From: Myxococcales bacterium
Lineage (GTDB): Bacteria; Myxococcota_C; UBA6777
DNA: 10,469 bases
Direction of reading: 5' to 3'
Assembly (NCBI GenBank): GCA_027005175.1
Contig: JALTMC010000397.1
Location: 6,945-17,413, forward strand
The stretch's first letter is position 1. Each line of letters starts with the position of its first letter. The position numbers were made by a program, and so were the translations under genes. The notes beneath the pieces were generated by a model. It had not been told where the DNA came from, ran no database searches, and was given only the letters and a program-made list of their open reading frames with translations. Shown here piece by piece: positions 1-9,238 of this stretch.

Positions 1-3585
<3,585 letters not shown>

Positions 3586-3630
3586 CCCAATCCCTCTGCT
3601 TTCTACTCCAATCCTCCGTCTAGCCCAATC
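3586..3630 (+). terminator. Candidate Rho-utilisation (rut-like) stretch after rpoC
   Basis: The 45 bases directly after the rpoC stop contain 21 C and only 3 G, and a CCAATCC motif occurs three times (around 3587, 3608 and 3625). Such C-rich, G-poor RNA is the known preference of Rho. No GC-rich hairpin with a T run is present at the end of rpoC, so factor-dependent termination is the simplest reading. This is inference from composition only. Confidence 0.3.
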
Positions 3631-3720
3631 CGGAAAGCTCCCTTTCTTGAACAAACTCTTGTCGGGAAACTCCCTTTCTTGAACAAACTCTTGTCGGGAA
3701 ACTCCCTTTCTTGAACAAGG
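3631..3720. repeat. 32-bp tandem repeat, 2.8 copies, in the convergent junction
   Basis: Copies lie at 3631-3662, 3663-3694 and 3695-3720 (the last is partial). Copies 2 and 3 are identical over their shared length; copy 1 differs only near its left end (CGGAAAGCTC instead of CGGGAAACTC). Each full-form unit holds a small GGGA-AAC-TCCC inverted repeat. The array sits between the 3' end of rpoC and the 3' end of the minus-strand membrane protein gene. There are no unique spacers between copies, so it is not a CRISPR array. Confidence 0.9.
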
Positions 3721-3732
3721 TCTGTAAGACCT
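3718..3732 (-). terminator. Short perfect palindrome at the end of the membrane-protein gene
   Basis: AGGTCTGTAAGACCT is a 6-bp perfect stem with a 3-base loop. It overlaps the TAG stop (3731-3733) of the small minus-strand gene, so it would form right at the 3' end of that transcript. On the minus strand it is followed by TGTTC rather than a T run, so it is at best a weak intrinsic terminator or an mRNA end-protecting hairpin. Confidence 0.25.
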
Positions 3733-4054
3733 ACCGATTGTCTCCAACATATCGTTCAATGGCGATACGACAAGCTTGTCGTGGAGAAAGGTGAGGATTG
3801 CGTTCTTGTTCGGCACGAAGCAAGCGCATGGCTCTCTGACGATCACCAAGACAGATCTTGAGGAGGTGTTGCCATTCATGCATGGGCACACCTTTTACAG
3901 GAGAGGGACGCTCCTTTCGGGATGGAAGAGAGGTTTGACGGATCAAGAGCCAGCCAATCACGGCTGCAGTCAGAACAGCAAACAAGAGGAGACCATCCAT
4001 TGCAGCAAACAAGAGGAGACCATCCATTGCAGCAAACAAGAGGAGACCATCCAT
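3731..4054 (-). CDS. Small single-span membrane protein with triplicated N-terminus
   Basis: A 107-residue protein if read from the first ATG. Residues 1-27 are three copies of MDGLLLFAA (the last ends in V). The third copy runs into LTAAVIGWLLIRQ, making one clear transmembrane helix at about 21-38. A basic linker (RKERPSPVK) follows, then a soluble helical segment at about 59-104 (LLKICLGDRQRAMRLLRAEQ, ERNPHLSPRQACRIAIERY). This tail resembles small conserved domains of unknown function with a GDR...ER.NP.LS pattern; I cannot name a family. The first ATG lies 5 bp after the stop of the upstream lipoprotein gene and has no Shine-Dalgarno of its own, which suggests translational coupling in a two-gene operon. 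Starts at 4027 or 4000 (89 residues) are equally in frame, and the third copy alone gives a normal signal anchor. Being a real gene is supported by the membrane helix, the charged tail and the operon position. Confidence 0.72.
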   Translation of the reverse strand: MDGLLLFAAMDGLLLFAAMDGLLLFAVLTAAVIGWLLIRQTSLPSRKERPSPVKGVPMHEWQHLLKICLGDRQRAMRLLRAEQERNPHLSPRQACRIAIERYVGDNR

Positions 4055-4056
4055 TC
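3976..4056. repeat. 27-bp coding tandem repeat, three copies
   Basis: Three adjacent units at 3976-4002, 4003-4029 and 4030-4056 are identical except for the last base of the third (C instead of G). On the minus strand each unit carries an ATG followed by DGLLLFA, so the duplication keeps frame and adds a complete start codon each time. The near-perfect identity, including third codon positions, indicates a recent slippage event or continuing homogenisation. Confidence 0.95.
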
Positions 4057-4059
4057 TGG

Positions 4060-4950
4060 TTATCGGCAGCGTGAATAAGGTTTTTCAGCCTTGCAGGTCA
4101 AGCCGGGTTTGCAGACGAGATCGCCTCGGCCACAGATATCACCGGCACCACCTTCTCGGGGCAAAGGCTCGCAGTATCCAAATGGAAAATTACCTTGCGA
4201 TTTGGGAAAGGCAACACAGGTTTGCCCTCTCCCGGAGCATCCTTCTTGTCTCTGCTCGTTGCAAACGGAGGTACAGCGACGAACGGAAGGGTAGCCCTTA
4301 ACGGGGCGACAATAGAGATGAACCTCACAGTCGGCGTCTTGAGAGCATTGCAATCCAACAAGGCTTTTGTTGCGTCGTTCGAGGCAATAACCTCGTCCTT
4401 TGAACAAGATGCAGGCTTGAGTGCTCAAGCAACCTCCTTGCTCAACCAAGGTACAACGTGGCACACAGAGGGAAATACCGTTCGTAAAACCAGGGCGGCA
4501 GCTTTCTTCGAGCTTGCACTTTGAGTGTTCACTACAGCGTTTAAGACACCGCTTTACACCAAACAAAGTCTCACACAGAAAACCTGTTTGACACTGATCA
4601 GGGCGACGACAGCGATTGTGTTGGCCCCCCTGGTAACACTTATTTTCAATACAATATCCACTCGGGCAGTCGCTATCGTCCTGGCACTCTTTTGTGGAGT
4701 CCCCTCCCCCACCGTCGATCCGTTGGCACTTGTTCTCAACACAAGCCTGACCACTGAAACAGTCACTACTTTTCAAACAGCTTCCACCGCCTCCATCAGG
4801 AGACACACAGCGGTTGTTTTTGCATGGAAAACCGGCAGGACAATCAGCATTGGTTTGACACTGATAGACCCCTTGGTTGAGATCGACAGAAAACGAACAC
4901 GCTGCAACCATAGTTACAAAAAACAACAATGCAATCCCAAGGGTACGCAT
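4060..4950 (-). CDS. Cysteine-rich lipoprotein with repeated DCPxGxxC modules
   Basis: A 296-residue predicted lipoprotein. The signal peptide MRTLGIALLFFVTMVAAC ends in a lipobox (VAAC), with lipidation predicted at Cys18; Ser at +2 fits outer-membrane sorting under the classical Lol rule. The mature part has 36 further cysteines, an even number consistent with full disulfide pairing. Modules: Cys31-48, Cys58-75 and Cys89-105 follow C-x5-C-x(4-5)-C-x4-C (DCPAGFPCKNNRC type), separated by flexible DGGGG linkers. Longer, more divergent modules follow at about 114-166, 174-189, 202-260 and 273-295. Such EGF/Dickkopf-like cysteine repeats are frequent in surface lipoproteins of Myxococcota-type bacteria; no specific ligand or reaction can be inferred. 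I chose the ATG at 4950 over the TTG at 4953 because GGAAGGA lies 7 bases upstream of it. It is the first gene of a two-gene unit with the small membrane protein. Confidence 0.9.
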   Translation of the reverse strand: MRTLGIALLFFVTMVAACSFSVDLNQGVYQCQTNADCPAGFPCKNNRCVSPDGGGGSCLKSSDCFSGQACVENKCQRIDGGGGDSTKECQDDSDCPSGYCIENKCYQGGQHNRCRRPDQCQTGFLCETLFGVKRCLKRCSEHSKCKLEESCRPGFTNGISLCVPRCTLVEQGGCLSTQACILFKGRGYCLERRNKSLVGLQCSQDADCEVHLYCRPVKGYPSVRRCTSVCNEQRQEGCSGRGQTCVAFPKSQGNFPFGYCEPLPREGGAGDICGRGDLVCKPGLTCKAEKPYSRCR

Positions 4951-4981
4951 CAATAATTCCTTCCGTTGGTATCACTCTACA

Positions 4982-5029
4982 ACTTGCACCAAACGCTACG
5001 AAAATACTTGCACCAAACGCCACGAAAAT
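4982..5029. repeat. 24-bp direct repeat, two copies, in the divergent promoter region
   Basis: Units at 4982-5005 and 5006-5029 differ at one base (CGCTACG versus CGCCACG). Each begins with ACTTGCA, and an inverted copy, TGCAAGT, lies at 5045-5051. Read on the minus strand, each unit carries a TATTTT hexamer; the upstream one can serve as a -10 box for the lipoprotein gene. Confidence 0.85.
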
Positions 5030-5054
5030 ACCGTTATAACCGGTTGCAAGTCAA
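5025..5054 (-). promoter_or_regulatory. Candidate promoter of the lipoprotein/membrane-protein operon
   Basis: On the minus strand TTGACT (5054-5049) is followed after 18 bases by TATTTT (5030-5025), 5/6 and 4/6 matches to the sigma-70 hexamers. Transcription would begin near 5018, giving a leader of about 70 bases to the ATG at 4950. The -10 box lies in a 24-bp repeat unit and the -35 box overlaps the inverted ACTTGCA copy. Prediction only. Confidence 0.4.
5033..5045. promoter_or_regulatory. Overlapping palindromes, possible operator
   Basis: GTTATAAC (5033-5040) and AACCGGTT (5038-5045) are both perfect 8-bp palindromes sharing three bases. They lie inside the spacer of the minus-strand candidate promoter and touch the -35 box of the plus-strand one. 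The position suits a repressor site acting on both divergent genes, but no regulator is encoded nearby. Confidence 0.3.
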
Positions 5055-5072
5055 CCTTTAACAAGATATAGT
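5044..5072 (+). promoter_or_regulatory. Candidate promoter of the CPBP gene
   Basis: TTGCAA (5044-5049), 17 bases, then TATAGT (5067-5072): 4/6 and 5/6 matches with ideal spacing. It overlaps the -35 box of the divergent minus-strand candidate. If used, it leaves a leader of about 230 bases before the start codon at 5312. Confidence 0.35.
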
Positions 5073-5311
5073 GGCAAGCGATTGCATCAAAACCACCCTA
5101 TATGCGGTGGAACCACATACAGAAAGAGCGACCCTACGGTCAACTCCAAACATCACCAGGACCTCCTAGTTCCCCAAGTCCGAAACGCAAGTGTCCAGAG
5201 ACAACAACCCTTCCGAACACGTCACTTGTCTTTTGGGTTCTTGTCTTTTTCGTCTGCCGCGTTAAGGTCTACCGCGCAAAGATATATGTCATGAGAGGAT
5301 GATAGGATCTA
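5073..5311 (+). other. Long untranslated leader or spacer before the CPBP gene
   Basis: No convincing gene lies here. A 66-codon open frame at 5102-5302 has no ribosome binding site and no recognisable domain. Two mutually exclusive hairpins can be drawn at its left end: CCACC (5093-5097) with GGTGG (5106-5110), or TATG-C-GGT with ACC-A-CATA (5101-5119, one mismatch). TTGTCTTTT occurs twice near 5226-5250. Just before the CPBP start, AGGA (5304-5307) lies 4 bases upstream of the ATG and probably acts as its ribosome binding site. Confidence 0.4.
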
Positions 5312-6112
5312 ATGTTTCGATTTTTTCGCTGGCTCAAAGACGTTTGGCACTACTTGCTCACAGATCAATGGACCATCTTACAACAAGATGTGGACCACCA
5401 GCCATCTCGGACCATGCAATATGGCCCGGCAATCGTCCTCTGTTGGTCAGCTGTTGCACTCACCTTTCTCGAATACTACGGACACAGCGGCTCTGTCTTC
5501 TTTCGATGGTTTCGCAAGCTCCTTCCTGACACAAGATACTCCCCAGCCTACCGACACATTTTCTGGTCCATTGGCTGCTCAGCAGCCTACTTCATCTTTC
5601 CGCTGGTTGCTATCCTGCTCACCAAAAATGCCCGTATCCGAGACTACGGTCTGCGCATCAAAGGATTCTGGGAACATGCCTGGATCTATCTGGTGCTCTA
5701 CCTGATTATGCTACCGGCGGCCATCACTGTTTCCTATACCAGCTCGTTCCAAAACACCTACCCTTTCTATCACCTGGCCTATCGCTCTTGGATAGACCTC
5801 GGCTTGTGGTGGACCTTTTATGGTATGCAATTCTTCTTCCTCGAATTCTTCTTTCGAGGCTATATGCTGCACGGCACAAAAAAGGCCCTTGGAGCCTACG
5901 CCATCTTTGCCTCCACCCTCCCCTACTGCATGATCCATTACGGCAAACCCATGCCCGAAACCCTTGGAGCGATCATCGCTGGCGTTGTCCTCGGCACCCT
6001 CTCCATGCGCACTCGCTCCATCTGGGCCGGCTTTCTCACCCATATCACTGTCGCCTATAGCATGGACATCCTCTCCCTCTGGCAAAAAGGCAAATTCTCC
6101 ATCTTTATGTAG
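5312..6112 (+). CDS. CPBP-family intramembrane protein (Abi/Rce1-like)
   Basis: A 266-residue polytopic membrane protein with several hydrophobic segments (about 38-54, 83-103, 123-141, 163-180, 194-208, 217-231 and 236-252). It carries the CPBP (CAAX protease and bacteriocin-processing, PF02517) signature. Motif 1 is LEFFFRGYML with Glu178 and Arg182, motif 2 is MIHYGKPMPE with His209, and motif 3 is FLTHITVAYSMD with His244. In canonical members motif 1 is EExxxR, whose first Glu is catalytic in the archaeal Rce1 structure; here it is Leu and only the second Glu remains. The Asn four residues after the motif-3 His is Ala. It may be a divergent protease or a non-catalytic membrane factor. 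The N-terminal ~35 residues are probably cytoplasmic. The serine hydrolase follows 81 bp downstream with no terminator visible between, so co-transcription is possible. Confidence 0.87.
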   Translation: MFRFFRWLKDVWHYLLTDQWTILQQDVDHQPSRTMQYGPAIVLCWSAVALTFLEYYGHSGSVFFRWFRKLLPDTRYSPAYRHIFWSIGCSAAYFIFPLVAILLTKNARIRDYGLRIKGFWEHAWIYLVLYLIMLPAAITVSYTSSFQNTYPFYHLAYRSWIDLGLWWTFYGMQFFFLEFFFRGYMLHGTKKALGAYAIFASTLPYCMIHYGKPMPETLGAIIAGVVLGTLSMRTRSIWAGFLTHITVAYSMDILSLWQKGKFSIFM

Positions 6113-6193
6113 CTTCCTTCACAACCCCTTACGACCTTGTTCTTTCACAAGCCATGACTCGTGACAAACCTGGAACAAAAAAGGACCCTTCTC

Positions 6194-7258
6194 ATGCCAA
6201 AAGAATCTTCCTGGGAGCCGTGGACGAGAAGTGTAGAGACATTGCGAACGGAGCTTGAGATCCCTGGCGTGGCGATGGCATTACTGGAGGGAGAGCACAT
6301 ACAGACAAGAGGCTTCGGAGTTCGGGATGCCAAGCGTGGAATGCCTGTCACTCCACAGACATTGTTTCATATTGCATCAACCCAAAAGTCGATGACTTCG
6401 ATGTTTATCGCCACTCTTGTCGATGATGGTTTGTTCGCTTGGGATACACCTGTGGCAGAGATTACGCCCGAATTTCAGTTGCGAGATAAAGAGGCCACAC
6501 GCACTGTCACCATGCGGCATTTGTTAGGAATGAGCAGTGGTATTCCAGCTTCTGCGGAAGACCGATTTGATGTGGAGGAAGGGACTGCGGAAGAACTCTT
6601 TGCTCATGTCCAAAAGGTAAAACTTCGTGGGCGCCCTGGCACTCGCTTTGATTACAGTAATGTCTCTTATGCCCTGGCAGGATATCTGGGAACCCTCGCG
6701 GCGGGAGGCTCTTGGGGTCAGCTGGAGAAAGAGTTTGGCCGTCTGTTGCAAGAACGCATCTTCAAGCCCATTGGAATGAAGAGCGCGACCCTCTGCCCAA
6801 AACAGGCTCGCTCTTGTGCGGATTTCTCCGTCTCTCATGAATGGCATCGTACCGCGATCAGGGTGTCAGAAACAGAAGAGGGTGATCATGATCCACTAGC
6901 ACCTTCAGGGGCAGTCAAGGCCAGTATCACAGATATGTCTTTGTTCTTGGCGACACAACTCCGGCAGGGAATATCACCACAAGGCCGTCGAGTGGTATCG
7001 GCAAAAAACCTCAAAGAAACCTGGAAGCCTCACATCACCGATCCTGATGAAGAGACAGACTATGCCCTCGGCTGGGTGGTCGAACAAAATCGCAACACAA
7101 CCATCCTCTCTCATGAAGGCAGCTTTGATGGATTTCTCGCGCTACTCACGATGATCCCAGAACAACAAACAGGACTCGTCCTCCTGGCCAATATGGAAGA
7201 TGATGACGATGCATTCCTGTACGACGCTTACACAGATTGGCTAGCCCATGTATTGTGA
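6194..7258 (+). CDS. Serine hydrolase, class C beta-lactamase / EstB family
   Basis: A 354-residue protein of the PF00144 family (class C beta-lactamases, DD-peptidases, EstB-type esterases). The nucleophile motif SxxK is STQK (Ser62, Lys65) in FHIASTQKSMTSM; the second motif YxN is YSN (Tyr154-Asn156) in GTRFDYSNVSYALAGY; the third, KTG-equivalent, is HEG (307-309) in LSHEGSFDGF. MRHLLGMSSGIP and LAPSGAVKASITDMSLF are further family blocks. There is no signal peptide, so a cytoplasmic esterase or peptidase is more likely than a periplasmic beta-lactamase; the substrate is unknown. I chose the ATG at 6194 because AAGGA (6181-6185) lies 8 bases upstream; the in-frame GTG at 6161 has no such site. 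The last codons (V, L, stop) lie inside the first unit of the 31-bp repeat array, so the present C-terminus may have been set by the repeat. Confidence 0.93.
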   Translation: MPKESSWEPWTRSVETLRTELEIPGVAMALLEGEHIQTRGFGVRDAKRGMPVTPQTLFHIASTQKSMTSMFIATLVDDGLFAWDTPVAEITPEFQLRDKEATRTVTMRHLLGMSSGIPASAEDRFDVEEGTAEELFAHVQKVKLRGRPGTRFDYSNVSYALAGYLGTLAAGGSWGQLEKEFGRLLQERIFKPIGMKSATLCPKQARSCADFSVSHEWHRTAIRVSETEEGDHDPLAPSGAVKASITDMSLFLATQLRQGISPQGRRVVSAKNLKETWKPHITDPDEETDYALGWVVEQNRNTTILSHEGSFDGFLALLTMIPEQQTGLVLLANMEDDDDAFLYDAYTDWLAHVL

Positions 7259-7404
7259 GAAAGAAGTTCCACAACGGCAGGTATTGTGAGAAAGAAGTTC
7301 CACGACGGCAGGTATTGTGAGAAAGAAGTTCCACAACGGCAGGTATTGTGAGAAAGAAGTTCCACAACGGCAGGTATTGTGAGAAAGAAGTTCCACGACA
7401 GCAG
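7250..7404. repeat. 31-bp tandem repeat, five copies, each with a hairpin
   Basis: Units start at 7250, 7281, 7312, 7343 and 7374 without spacers. Copies 1, 3 and 4 are identical; copy 2 has CACGA for CACAA; copy 5 has the same change plus one further substitution. Each unit can fold as TTGTG-A-GAA / loop AGAAG / TTC-CACAA: eight pairs with one bulged A. The CACAA to CACGA change replaces a U-A with a U-G pair in plus-strand RNA, so pairing survives there. The array lies between convergent genes: the hydrolase stop TGA (7256-7258) is in the first hairpin, and the UPF0489 stop is 22 bp beyond the last unit. Possible roles are an mRNA 3'-end stabiliser, a transcription roadblock, or neutral slippage. 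Confidence 0.95.
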
Positions 7405-7426
7405 ACTGTTGAGGAGTGCTCACGAA

Positions 7427-8998
7427 TCATCGAGGCTCGGCCTTCTTTGTGCTTGGAGAGGTCGCCTTTAAGTCCGCTTCCAGTCTTTTGTTGTATTCAT
7501 CAATGATGATATTTTGCAGAATCCTGGGTCTTCCATTGTATGTTTTTAAGCCATACACATCGTGCAAGACCCTGCGAACTCTGCGACGTATGTAGGCTGC
7601 GTGTTCGATGGGTGTAAACTCTGACTGTCCTGTGGCAACATAGTCCAATGCAAAAACCAGAAATGTTGAATCAGCGATATTAATCATCGAAGGAATTCGA
7701 CCGTGGTTGCGCAAGGCCAGCAATAAATCTTCAAAGTACTCAAGCCTGTCTTCCAAGATCTTTCGGTTCTCTTGAAATGGTTTTGGCTTAAAGTCGAGAC
7801 TGGGATCATTCCCCATTTTTCGAGAGAACTCCGGTGTGGTATCCACCGATGCAAAAAAGTCGATATCGATATCAAGGGTGAACTGCCCACGTGGAATCGC
7901 TTTGAGGAGTTTCTGAAAGTCTGATGCACCTTCACCTTTCCCATCTTCATCAATGGGTTTGCTGATATTAATAATGCTAAATTGAAAGGGTCTATACAGT
8001 TGAAACTTTTTGCGCACAGGACGCTGGTTCGCAGCCACTCGAATCCAACCATAATTCCAGGGCATTGGCCCCGCAGTACGATCCCGCGTTGCGTCATAGT
8101 ACAATCGAAACCGACTGGGTTTTTTCTTTACTTCAGCGACCTTTTCACTCAGCTTGTCAGCTTCATCCAGAGAGAGATTCGGGGTTCTCGAAACCTCAGG
8201 AACACCTTTGCGAGTTTGGCCAAAAAAGAAAGAGCGGCTGAGAAAGGTAGGAAAATCAAAAACATCTTCGGACTTTCCCCAAACAACCGTTTGAAACAAG
8301 CCCGCCAGAACCCCCGCAGTCACAGGCATGGAACAGTCATTGATCGTGTGAGTAATGGTATGCCAAGCTTTTTTCACATTGCGATTGTTGCGCAGATCTC
8401 GGACAGCAGCAAGAACCTGGGCTGCACGAGGAACAGCGACCATGTCATCGTGAGAATCGATGTGAAACAAAGGACCGAGCTTGCGACGCTTGCTCTCTTT
8501 CAGCCAGAACGTAAAGGCGTGATGGTGTCCGTTCATCTCATACACAGGAATCGTCGCGCTGGCAGCCCACTGATTTTGCCTGGGATACAAGCGTGTTCCC
8601 AGGTTGTATAGCATCTTCCAACGAGCCGGTGTATTCTCTGTAATAGGCTCTCTCTGTAATCTGCGATACAAGGCGGTAAACCGCAGAAAGATCTTTTTAT
8701 CCAAGAGGTAACCATCAGGCTTTGAGATTCGCAAAAGGGTGATCCAGCAGTCTAGCTCACGAAAGACACCGTAAATATCGGAAGAAGCATCAGCTGCACA
8801 CATCTTCCAACGACTCTGCGTATTCTTGGGTAACCGACCCGTTGTAGCATTGGCCAACGAAGAATTCTTAGGCAGAGGCAGCTCTCGCCAATGAAGACCA
8901 CCCCACAGACCAAGTCCTACCCCGATAAGGGAAAAGACCAAACAGAGTGAAAAAGCCACATTGCGTGAAAGCCGTGTAGAAACATGAAATTCTTTCAT
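7427..8998 (-). CDS. Membrane-anchored UPF0489 (arginase-like fold) protein
   Basis: A 523-residue protein. A short basic N-terminus is followed by one transmembrane segment (about 13-35, FSLCLVFSLIGVGLGLWGGL) without a lipobox, so the rest is probably periplasmic and tethered. The core matches UPF0489 (C5orf22-like): VYEMNGHHHAFTFW (His158-160), LFHIDSHDDM (Asp181, His183, Asp185, a DxHxD set) and FTLDIDIDFF (Asp376, Asp378, Asp380). These are the positions of the di-metal ligands in arginase/deacetylase-fold enzymes, so a metal hydrolase is plausible. From memory, some UPF0489-annotated proteins are peptide arginases that modify ribosomal peptides; nothing here shows that substrate. Between these blocks is an insert at about 240-370. 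I chose the ATG at 8998 over the TTG at 9010, although its ribosome binding site is weak (AGG 12 bases upstream, within an inverted repeat). It is convergent to the serine hydrolase and divergent from the lipoprotein gene at 9239. Confidence 0.82.
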   Translation of the reverse strand: MKEFHVSTRLSRNVAFSLCLVFSLIGVGLGLWGGLHWRELPLPKNSSLANATTGRLPKNTQSRWKMCAADASSDIYGVFRELDCWITLLRISKPDGYLLDKKIFLRFTALYRRLQREPITENTPARWKMLYNLGTRLYPRQNQWAASATIPVYEMNGHHHAFTFWLKESKRRKLGPLFHIDSHDDMVAVPRAAQVLAAVRDLRNNRNVKKAWHTITHTINDCSMPVTAGVLAGLFQTVVWGKSEDVFDFPTFLSRSFFFGQTRKGVPEVSRTPNLSLDEADKLSEKVAEVKKKPSRFRLYYDATRDRTAGPMPWNYGWIRVAANQRPVRKKFQLYRPFQFSIINISKPIDEDGKGEGASDFQKLLKAIPRGQFTLDIDIDFFASVDTTPEFSRKMGNDPSLDFKPKPFQENRKILEDRLEYFEDLLLALRNHGRIPSMINIADSTFLVFALDYVATGQSEFTPIEHAAYIRRRVRRVLHDVYGLKTYNGRPRILQNIIIDEYNKRLEADLKATSPSTKKAEPR

Positions 8999-9004
8999 AA
9001 AGTT

Positions 9005-9020
9005 AAACAACCTGTTGTTT
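9005..9020 (-). promoter_or_regulatory. Perfect inverted repeat in front of the UPF0489 gene
   Basis: AAACAACCTGTTGTTT has 7-bp perfect arms around two bases and ends 6 bases upstream of the ATG at 8998. In minus-strand RNA it would enclose the only AGG that could serve as ribosome binding site. It could be an operator or a translation-modulating hairpin. Confidence 0.35.
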
Positions 9021-9168
9021 CAGGAAAGAGCAAACCGGGACAAACCCACAATCAATGGGAGCACATGATAAGATAGAGACTCGAATAAAACACCGAAATA
9101 TCCGAAACATAAGTACCTTGACGTAAGATCAAGAAGTGGGTTACTCTCCCGACACCTTTGAAGTCCCT

Positions 9169-9197
9169 TTGAGATAGACTCTCCACTTCCATAACAT
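9169..9197 (+). promoter_or_regulatory. Candidate promoter of the QW-motif lipoprotein gene
   Basis: TTGAGA (9169-9174), 17 bases, TAACAT (9192-9197): 5/6 and 4/6 matches to sigma-70 hexamers, about 42 bases ahead of the start codon. A second, weaker candidate is TTGACG (9118-9123), 18 bases, TACTCT (9142-9147). No clear minus-strand promoter for the UPF0489 gene was found in this 240-bp divergent region. Confidence 0.35.
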
Positions 9198-9238
9198 TCT
9201 ATACTTCAACCAGTACATCTGGTGAAAGAGGAGCATTG

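Noticed and set aside
4525-4956. Plus-strand open frame of 143 codons opposite the lipoprotein gene
   Set aside because: The opposite strand has a signal peptide, lipobox and strict cysteine spacing; this frame is its low-complexity Thr/Ala-rich shadow.
5102-5302. 66-codon open frame before the CPBP gene with a hydrophobic stretch
   Set aside because: No ribosome binding site, proline/serine-rich start with no domain, and it lies in a probable leader. Weak but not impossible.
7250-7404. CRISPR-like array
   Set aside because: Units abut without unique spacers and no cas gene is near; it is a simple tandem repeat.
7241-7430. Minus-strand open frames that read the 31-bp repeats as a repetitive protein
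   Set aside because: 31 is not a multiple of 3, so successive units are read in different frames; no start site or homology. They are by-products of the array.
7982-8611. Plus-strand open frame of 209 codons opposite the UPF0489 gene
   Set aside because: The minus strand carries the metal-binding motifs of a known family; this frame has none.
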